From JAJPJQ01 sp036522615 (GTDB taxonomy: Bacteria > Desulfobacterota > Binatia > UBA9968): a stretch of 11,581 nucleotides of DNA. Made by a program: the position numbers and the translations under genes. The stretch is taken from NCBI GenBank assembly GCA_036522615.1, contig DATDFN010000111.1:1-11581 (forward strand), written 5' to 3'. Of this stretch, positions 1-5,088 are shown piece by piece. Below the pieces are notes generated by a model. It saw only the letters and a program-made list of their open reading frames with translations. It was not told the origin of the DNA and made no database searches. Position 1 is the first letter of the stretch. Each line of letters begins with the position of its first letter.

Positions 1-50
1 TCGAGCAGCTGTTCCCACGATTTCGGATCGAGCCGAATCTTCACCTGCAT
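1..50 (-). CDS. N-terminal fragment of an unidentified leftward gene
   Basis: Only the first 16 codons are inside the window. Read on the minus strand from the ATG at 50-48 they give MQVKIRLDPKSWEQLL, then the window ends. No stop interrupts this stretch, and an in-frame stop lies just upstream (minus-strand TAA at 65-63), so the ATG at 50 is the only good start. No Shine-Dalgarno sequence precedes it, but a promoter with a perfect TTGACA box lies immediately upstream, which supports a real and perhaps leaderless gene. The fragment is too short to assign a family; no function is proposed. Confidence 0.4.
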   Translation of the reverse strand, partial: MQVKIRLDPKSWEQLL

Positions 51-59
51 GTGCTGCGA

Positions 60-88
60 ACGTTACGTCCGCGTGCATGTAGTGTCAA
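60..88 (-). promoter_or_regulatory. Sigma70-type promoter close to the start codon at 50
   Basis: On the minus strand TTGACA (plus positions 83-88) is followed by a 17-nt spacer and TAACGT (60-65). TAACGT keeps the T, A and final T of a -10 box. The bases just upstream of the -35 box (about 89-103) are A/T-rich, like an UP element. Only 9 nt separate the -10 box from the ATG at 50, so transcription would begin at or within a few bases of the start codon. The promoter call is inference from consensus and spacing. Confidence 0.5.
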
Positions 89-222
89 GAAAATTTTACA
101 AAACGCAGTGCTACTTTTCGATGCGCTGCCGCAATTCCAAAACATACGCGGCTCGTCGGGATCGAAGTTATCCACAGGGCACTGACAACCAAATGAAAAT
201 GGGCGCGATGCATCCCGCGGCG

Positions 223-263
223 TTGGGTGATTGTTGGGCGCAATGAGATGCGCCGCTACCCAA
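223..263. other. Two-step stem-loop in the non-coding left region
   Basis: TTGGGT (223-228) can pair with ACCCAA (258-263). Inside it GGCGCA (237-242) pairs with TGCGCC (249-254) around a 6-nt loop. No T-run follows on either strand, so it does not look like an intrinsic terminator. The rest of 89-347 shows no convincing gene: the one open frame (49-246, plus) overlaps the leftward promoter and its composition is unlike a real protein. Confidence 0.35.
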
Positions 264-347
264 TCATTTCGCGAAAGCCTTTCGTCCTAGGAAGCGGAGG
301 AGGATAGAGATTCGATATCTCAGGACAACAATCTCAAAAAATATTGG

Positions 348-713
348 TCACGTGGCGGATAAACCTTCTCTATGCATGCGAAAAAAACACTCCCTGCACA
401 TTTCACCGAGCTTCGGTCTCACGTTCAACTCGATGAAGTTATCGGACGGCCAGAAGGAGCACTCGGAAACGAAATGCCAGGTCGGCGCTCCCGGCCGCAT
501 GCGATAAACGGTTTCCATCGCATCGGTGAAGTCGACGAGCCTGTGGACACGAAATTCAGCGGCTCCGCGGACAATAGGCTTCGCTCCGCAGTTAGAACAT
601 GAGCAGGCACCGGGCAGCATCTTCACGCACTCGATGCTTACATGGCTGACGATAAAATTTTGCCGGCACTGGTAGCAGGAAAGCACTACCGTCCATTTCG
701 GTTCGCCTTCCAT
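348..713 (-). CDS. Small cysteine-rich protein with two predicted zinc sites
   Basis: This 121-aa hypothetical protein is probably cytosolic, with no signal peptide or membrane segment. Two CxxC pairs, C13/C16 and C39/C42, are 22 residues apart as in a classic zinc ribbon. A second set, H80, C85, C106 and C109, lies in a WHxxxxCxxWP...CxEC arrangement (residues 79-109) that I recall from small bacterial proteins of unknown function. C29 and C37 are extra cysteines. The ATG at 713 is the only standard start, but the frame stays open upstream to a stop at 785-783, encoding a protein-like segment (residues such as DHAILFEIRDAYPAIV) without ATG, GTG or TTG. The true start may therefore be non-standard, or the gene may have lost its 5' end. 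No clear Shine-Dalgarno is seen. Base composition is less GC-rich than the genes to the right. Zinc binding is inferred from spacing; the role is unknown. Confidence 0.55.
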   Translation of the reverse strand: MEGEPKWTVVLSCYQCRQNFIVSHVSIECVKMLPGACSCSNCGAKPIVRGAAEFRVHRLVDFTDAMETVYRMRPGAPTWHFVSECSFWPSDNFIELNVRPKLGEMCRECFFRMHREGLSAT

Positions 714-865
714 GACAATTGCAGGGTAAGCGTCCCGAATTTCAAAGAGTATCGCGTGATCGACTACTTTTAGCCTGATGATTTACCGGGGGCCTAAAAC
801 CAAATGCGGACAATTCGAGTCAGGAGCCGACACAATCGCCCCCGGCGCGCCGACTGCGAAGCGTT

Positions 866-975
866 GCCCTCACATCCTGTCCCTCTGTTGAAATAGGAGA
901 GGGGTGAATATTCGCGTTACGAATTGCGCCGATTTCCTCTTCCTCTGCCTTGGAGGGGAGGATTGAGGTGAGGGC
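866..975. repeat. Intergenic palindromic repeat of the CCCTCACC...GGTGAGGG kind
   Basis: GCCCTCAC (866-873) and GTGAGGGC (968-975) form a perfect 8-bp inverted repeat bounding a 110-bp unit. Inside are two smaller imperfect hairpins. The left one pairs the C/T-rich tract at 875-888 with GGAGAGGGG at 896-904. The right one pairs the C/T-rich tract around 934-947 with GGAGGGGAGG around 952-961. The element ends 4 bp before the stop codon of the leftward gene at 980. Palindromes of this CCCTCACCC/TCTCCC type are common between genes in GC-rich proteobacteria-like genomes. Here it could also slow or stop transcription leaving the 980-1729 gene, though no T-run is present. The remainder of 714-865 shows no other recognisable element. 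Confidence 0.6.
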
Positions 976-979
976 GCCC

Positions 980-1729
980 TTACAGCTTGATGCCTTTGTA
1001 CCTTCTATAGATGCCGTCGTAGAAGGTCGTCATCATCTGCACGGAGACGCGCGAGCAGTATTCGAGCGGCCAGCCGGCGCGCTCCTGCCCGTAGCCGTCC
1101 ATGAGGGCGGCTTCGAGGATGCGCTGGTTGGTGCCGCCGTGCTCTTCGCTGAGATCCGCTTCCTCGTGGATCTTGAAGTACTCCATGTCCTCTTTCGATA
1201 GGCCGTACTTCGGGAGCCCCGCGCGATAATCCTGCGCGATGTGGCCGAAGATCTCCTCCTCGAGGTGGATGGCGTAGCACTCCGCGAGCGGCACGTCGAT
1301 CCACGAGCGCACGAAGAAATCGACCAGCCCGCGCGCCTCGGGAATCAGCTCGCACTCGATCATCTCTTCCCTGCTCACGCCGAGCGCGGCGCCGAGCTTC
1401 AAGAGGACGCGCGCGTGGCCGCCGAGGCCGGGCGTCGTGAACTCCTCGCCGATTTTCTGCGCGACCATGTCCTCCAGCTCGGGGTGTCTTTTGAAGAAGC
1501 CCACGAACTGGTGGTAGACGGTCGCCATGCCGGTGTTCACCTCGACGGCGAAGGCGTGCCAGTTCTTGACCCAGAACTGGAGGCAGCCTTTTTCGAGCGT
1601 GCCGGCGCGGAGGTCGCGGAAATAGGGATGGTTGCGGATCTCTTTTTCGTACGTGTCGAGCACGATCTGACGGAGAGCGGCAACTTTAGCTTTTGCTTCC
1701 TGCGGTGTCATTTTGATATGTTCGCTCAT
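980..1729 (-). CDS. Haem-oxygenase-fold protein of the TenA/PqqC/CADD-like group
   Basis: This 249-aa all-helical soluble protein resembles iron-containing redox enzymes and TenA/PqqC relatives (haem-oxygenase-like diiron or cofactor-free enzymes). Candidate metal ligands follow the pattern of haem-oxygenase-like diiron oxygenases. They are E95/E96 and H105 in one helix (EEFTTPGLGGH), the acidic run E157-E159 in HLEEEIFGH, and H188 with D192 in YFKIHEEADLSEEHGG. In CADD-type proteins the last motif is HxxxDxxH. Here the final position is E195, with H197 two residues further on, so the second metal site may differ or be absent. The length is normal for the family. The start at ATG 1729 is supported by a promoter 8-37 nt upstream, although no Shine-Dalgarno is seen. 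The gene diverges from the binding-protein/Mo-hydroxylase array across 87 bp, so joint regulation is possible. Alternatives are a TenA-like thiamin-pyrimidine salvage protein or a PqqC-like oxidase; substrate unknown. Confidence 0.8.
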   Translation of the reverse strand: MSEHIKMTPQEAKAKVAALRQIVLDTYEKEIRNHPYFRDLRAGTLEKGCLQFWVKNWHAFAVEVNTGMATVYHQFVGFFKRHPELEDMVAQKIGEEFTTPGLGGHARVLLKLGAALGVSREEMIECELIPEARGLVDFFVRSWIDVPLAECYAIHLEEEIFGHIAQDYRAGLPKYGLSKEDMEYFKIHEEADLSEEHGGTNQRILEAALMDGYGQERAGWPLEYCSRVSVQMMTTFYDGIYRRYKGIKL

Positions 1730-1736
1730 GCGGTGT

Positions 1737-1765
1737 TACCTATCGAAAGAGGTTTTCATTGTCAA
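1737..1765 (-). promoter_or_regulatory. Promoter for the leftward haem-oxygenase-fold gene
   Basis: On the minus strand a perfect TTGACA (1760-1765) is followed by 17 nt and TAGGTA (1737-1742), a weak -10 match that keeps the leading TA. Just 7 nt separate this box from the ATG at 1729, so the transcript is probably leaderless or nearly so, consistent with the absence of a Shine-Dalgarno. A short inverted repeat (ATTGT-CA-ACAAT, 1758-1769) overlaps the -35 box and may be a regulator site. Confidence 0.5.
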
Positions 1766-1769
1766 CAAT
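1758..1769. promoter_or_regulatory. Possible operator in the divergent intergenic region
   Basis: ATTGT and ACAAT form a perfect 5-bp inverted repeat with a 2-bp centre, lying on the -35 box of the leftward promoter and about 47 bp upstream of the rightward operon's first codon. A protein bound here could affect both divergent transcripts. The repeat is short and could arise by chance. No convincing promoter for the rightward gene was found in this region. Confidence 0.25.
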
Positions 1770-1816
1770 CCCTTATGGATTCCGCTCGCGATTCCAGGTA
1801 AGAGGAGAGAACGGCG

Positions 1817-2782
1817 ATGCGACAACTTTGGATTTTACTGGGGATCGCGCTCTTCGCGATCGCTCCTGCGCCTGCCGCCGCGCAGAAGCTCGACCGCGCG
1901 CTGCTGACGCACTCGAGCGAGAGCATCAGCATCGCGCCGCTGCTCTACGGCATCGAAAAAGGACTGTATAAGAAAGAAGGCGTCGACCTCCAGTTCCGCA
2001 TCCTGCGCGGCGACCTCGCAATCGCGTCGATGATCAACAGCCGAGAGGTCGACTATATCTACGGCGCCGGCACGGCGTTCCTCGCGGCGGTGCGCGGCGC
2101 GCCGGTGAAGATCCTCTCGCACGACTTCAAGAGCGTGCTGTTCTATTTCATGGGGCAGCCGGGGATTCAGTCGGCGAAGGATCTCAAAGGAAAGAAGGTC
2201 GCGATCAGCTCGATCGGCGGCACCGGCACGGCCTCGACGCGCGCCGTGCTGCGCGCGATGGGCCTCGACCCCGATAAAGACGTCACCTATATCGTGATCG
2301 GCGCGGCGTCGGTGCGCATGGCGGCGATGGAAGCGGGCTCGGTCGAGGGCGCGATCATGCCGGTGCCGTGGAATTTCCGCATGCGCCAGAAGGGGTTCAA
2401 GGAATTGATGTTCGCAGGCAATGTCATGCAGCAGCCGCTCACCGGCATCGCGACGACGAAGGAGAAGATCGAGAAGAACCCCGAGCAGGTGAAGAAGGTC
2501 CTGCGCGGCTTCCTGCGCGCGCTGCGCGCGGTGCGCCAGGAGAAAAAAGAGGTAGTCGAGTTCATCGGCAGGAAGTTCGGACTCGACCCCGCAACCGCGG
2601 AGGAGACCTATAAGGTCGTGCTCCAGACGCTCAGCGACGACGGCACCGTCAGCGCGGACGCGCTCGAGGACCTGATGCAACAGGTGAAGAAAGAGACCGG
2701 AGTCACGCGCGACATCTCGGTGAGCGACATCGTGGATTACCGCATGCTGCGGGAAGTCGCGAAGGAAGGGATCAAAAACTGA
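1817..2782 (+). CDS. ABC-type periplasmic substrate-binding protein, NMT1/THI5-like (first copy)
   Basis: This 321-aa exported solute-binding protein is of the NitT/TauT/SsuA or NMT1/THI5 type. A signal peptide spans about residues 1-22: positive start MRQ, hydrophobic core, then APAAAQ before the likely cleavage site. The mature protein has the usual first-lobe features: an early segment GIEKGLYKKEGVDLQF (45-60), GDLAIASMINSREVDY (65-80), and AKDLKGKKVAISSIGG (120-135) entering the second lobe. LDPDKDV (150-156) follows. A strong Shine-Dalgarno AGGAG (1803-1807) lies 9 nt before the ATG, fixing the start. It is the first gene of the rightward array, and its stop is 11 nt before the molybdopterin subunit gene. 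No permease or ATPase gene is nearby, so it may share a transporter encoded elsewhere. The ligand is unknown; family members bind nitrate, sulfonates, pyrimidines or aromatic acids. Confidence 0.9.
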   Translation: MRQLWILLGIALFAIAPAPAAAQKLDRALLTHSSESISIAPLLYGIEKGLYKKEGVDLQFRILRGDLAIASMINSREVDYIYGAGTAFLAAVRGAPVKILSHDFKSVLFYFMGQPGIQSAKDLKGKKVAISSIGGTGTASTRAVLRAMGLDPDKDVTYIVIGAASVRMAAMEAGSVEGAIMPVPWNFRMRQKGFKELMFAGNVMQQPLTGIATTKEKIEKNPEQVKKVLRGFLRALRAVRQEKKEVVEFIGRKFGLDPATAEETYKVVLQTLSDDGTVSADALEDLMQQVKKETGVTRDISVSDIVDYRMLREVAKEGIKN

Positions 2783-2793
2783 CGGGACTTACG

Positions 2794-5088
2794 GTGGGCT
2801 CGCCGATCGGACAAAACATCCCGCGCGCGGACGGCCGCGACAAGGTGACCGGGACGGGGCTTTACACCGGCGACTTGAAGCTGCCGGGTATGCTGTACGG
2901 CAAGGTGCTGCGCAGCCCGTTCGCGCACGCGAAGATAAAGCGCATCGACTCGCGCAAAGCGGAAGCGATGCCGGGCGTATTCGCCGTGCTGACGCGCGAG
3001 AATCTGAACGTCGCCGAAAAGCTCTACGGGCCGTACGTGAAGGACCAGCCCGTGGTGGCGCTGGACAAGGTCCGCTACGCCGGCGACGTCGTCGCCGCGG
3101 TGGCGGCGCTCGACGAGCGCGCCGCGACGGCCGCGCTCGCAGGATTCGATATCGAATACGAGGAACTGCCCGTCGTCGCCGGCATCGACGACGCGCTCCG
3201 CGAGGGCGCGCCGCTCGTCCACGAGACTCAGGAAGGGCGCAAGTCGCCGGACTTCGGCACCGGCGCGAGCCACATCGTGCACGAGAACAGCAACGTCTGT
3301 TTTCATTTTCGCTACGAGCGCGGCGACGCCGACGCCGGGTTCGCCGCCGCCGATCATGTCTTCGAGGACACGTTCGATTTTCCCAGCGCCCAGCACTATC
3401 CGATGGAGCCGCACACGAGCGTCGCGAAGTTCGACGGCGACACGCTCACCGTCTGGTCCGCGACGCAGAGCCCGTTTCCGCAGCGCCAGGAGCTCGCGCG
3501 CATCTTCGGCCTGCCGCTCGGCCGCGTGCGCGTGATCGTGCCGTACGTCGGCGGCGGCTACGGCGCGAAAAGCGGCATCAAGAACGAGGCGATCGCCGCC
3601 TCGCTCTCGCGCATGGCGCGCCGCCCGGTGCGCATCGCCTACACCGCGGAAGAAACCTTCCGCACGATGTGCCAGCCCCGCGCGCGCATCACGATCAAGA
3701 CCGGCGTGAAGAGCGACGGCGCCTTCGTCGCGCGCCAGTGCAAGCTCTATCTGAACGGCGGCGCGTACTCGAACTCCGGCCCTTCCGTGACGGAGAAAGC
3801 CGGCTACCGCGCGCACGGCCCGTATCCGATCCCGAACGTGCGCACCGACGCCTACACCATATATACAAACACGGTTCCGGCGGGTGCTTTTCGCGGCTTC
3901 GGCGCGCCGCAGGCGGCCTACGCGTACGATTCGCATCTCGAGATGATCGCGCGTCGCCTGAACATCGACGCGAACGCGCTGCGCCTGAAGAATCTTCTCC
4001 GCCGCGGCGACGAATACGCCGCCGGCGATACGCCGATCGATTGCGATCTCCACGGCGCGCTGAAGCGCATCGAGAAGGAGGCAAGCTGCGCGAGTGTCAA
4101 GTTTTTGGAGTCCGGCATAAACCGCGGCCGGGGATTCGCCGCCGCGGTGAAGGACGGCGGCGGGACCAACAAGGCCGCGCACGCGCTCGTGAAGATTCTG
4201 CTCGACGGCAGCGTCGTCTACTCGAGCGGGTCGGTCGAGATCGGGCAGGGCATGCGCACCGCGTTTTTGCAGATGGTGGCGTACGAGCTCACCGTGCCCG
4301 TCGAGACCGTACAGGCGGCCGAGCTCGACACGCAGTATACGCCGTTCGACAAAGGCACGAACGCGAGCAGCGCGACAACCGTCATGGGTCTCGCGCTGCA
4401 GCAGGCGGCGCGTGACGCGCGCGCGCAGCTCATCGCCGCGGCGGCCGGACTGTTCGCCGTTTCGCCCGACGAAGTTTCCGTGAGCGAGGGCAAACTCACC
4501 GCCGGGGGCGCGAGCATGCCGATCCGCGAGGTCATGCGGCGGCACTTCGGCGCGGCGGAAGGCGAGATCGTCGGCCGCGGCTACTTTAAAGTGCCGAAAA
4601 ATTCCGCCGTGCCGCTCGGCTACCCGTCGCCGTTCTGGGAGATCGGCTTCGGCGCCGCCGAGGTCGAGATCGACGGCGACACCGGCGAGGCGAAGCTCGC
4701 GAGTTATGTCTCGCTCACCGACGCCGGCAAGATGATCAATCCGCAGCAATGCCGCGGCCAGGACGAGGGCGCGGCGGTGTTCGGCATCGGCCAGGCGTTT
4801 TTCGAGGATCTCGCCTACGAGAACGGCGAGCTGATGAACGGCTCGCTGATCGATTACCGGCTGCCGCGCTTCAGCGACGTGCCGGCGGATTTCGAGACGA
4901 TTATTCTGGAAGAGGGCGGCGGGCGCGGACCTTACGGCGCGAAAGGCATGGGCGAGGGAGGCATTCTCGCCGTGGCGCCGGCGGTGTGCAACGCGGTGGA
5001 AGACGCGATCGGCGTCCGCATGCAGAACGTGCCGCTGACGCCGGAAAAAGTCTGGCGCGCGATGAGAGAACGAGGATCCAAGAAATGA
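2794..5088 (+). CDS. Xanthine dehydrogenase-family molybdopterin-binding subunit (L1)
   Basis: This 764-aa cytoplasmic large subunit of a molybdenum hydroxylase carries out hydroxylation at the Mo centre and passes electrons to the [2Fe-2S] and FAD domains. Residues 8-130 form the first domain (PRADGRDKVTG...), followed by the Mo-cofactor-binding region. Conserved motifs are YVGGGYGAKSG (251-261), AFRGFG (365-370, with R367), VEIGQG (481-486) and KGMGEGG (717-723). E721 is the expected catalytic glutamate. The active-site loop lacks the Cys of CO dehydrogenase (AYxCSFR type), so this is not a CO dehydrogenase. Xanthine, aldehyde or N-heterocycle oxidation is more likely. No Tat signal is present. 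The start is GTG at 2794 with only a weak Shine-Dalgarno (GGGA, 2784-2787); it keeps the conserved N-terminus and is probably translated by coupling to the gene ending 11 nt upstream. It overlaps the next gene by 4 nt (ATGA). Confidence 0.92.
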   Translation: MGSPIGQNIPRADGRDKVTGTGLYTGDLKLPGMLYGKVLRSPFAHAKIKRIDSRKAEAMPGVFAVLTRENLNVAEKLYGPYVKDQPVVALDKVRYAGDVVAAVAALDERAATAALAGFDIEYEELPVVAGIDDALREGAPLVHETQEGRKSPDFGTGASHIVHENSNVCFHFRYERGDADAGFAAADHVFEDTFDFPSAQHYPMEPHTSVAKFDGDTLTVWSATQSPFPQRQELARIFGLPLGRVRVIVPYVGGGYGAKSGIKNEAIAASLSRMARRPVRIAYTAEETFRTMCQPRARITIKTGVKSDGAFVARQCKLYLNGGAYSNSGPSVTEKAGYRAHGPYPIPNVRTDAYTIYTNTVPAGAFRGFGAPQAAYAYDSHLEMIARRLNIDANALRLKNLLRRGDEYAAGDTPIDCDLHGALKRIEKEASCASVKFLESGINRGRGFAAAVKDGGGTNKAAHALVKILLDGSVVYSSGSVEIGQGMRTAFLQMVAYELTVPVETVQAAELDTQYTPFDKGTNASSATTVMGLALQQAARDARAQLIAAAAGLFAVSPDEVSVSEGKLTAGGASMPIREVMRRHFGAAEGEIVGRGYFKVPKNSAVPLGYPSPFWEIGFGAAEVEIDGDTGEAKLASYVSLTDAGKMINPQQCRGQDEGAAVFGIGQAFFEDLAYENGELMNGSLIDYRLPRFSDVPADFETIILEEGGGRGPYGAKGMGEGGILAVAPAVCNAVEDAIGVRMQNVPLTPEKVWRAMRERGSKK
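5072..5076 (+). promoter_or_regulatory. Ribosome binding site that sets the start of the second molybdopterin subunit
   Basis: GAGGA lies 8 nt before the ATG at 5085. The reading frame is open further upstream to 4749, but that part overlaps the preceding gene and encodes an Arg-rich shadow sequence. This site and the ATGA overlap mark 5085 as the real start. Confidence 0.6.

Noticed and set aside
168..176. Perfect DnaA-box sequence TTATCCACA
   Set aside because: Single, with no further boxes, A/T-rich unwinding region or dnaA/dnaN genes nearby; one copy can occur by chance, so no replication origin is called.
49..246. Small plus-strand open frame of 65 codons
   Set aside because: It overlaps the leftward promoter and start codon, has no ribosome site and its product resembles no protein.
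1835..2680. Minus-strand open frame (281 codons) opposite the first binding protein
   Set aside because: Composition typical of an antisense shadow; the plus-strand frame has a signal peptide and a strong ribosome site.
3857..3868. A/T-rich patch (ATATATAC) inside the first molybdopterin subunit as an internal promoter
   Set aside because: It encodes family-consistent residues just before the AFRGFG loop and has no matching -35 box.
4749..5084. Upstream extension of the second molybdopterin subunit
   Set aside because: It lies in another frame inside the preceding gene and is Arg-rich; the family N-terminus begins after 5085, where an ATGA overlap and ribosome site are present.
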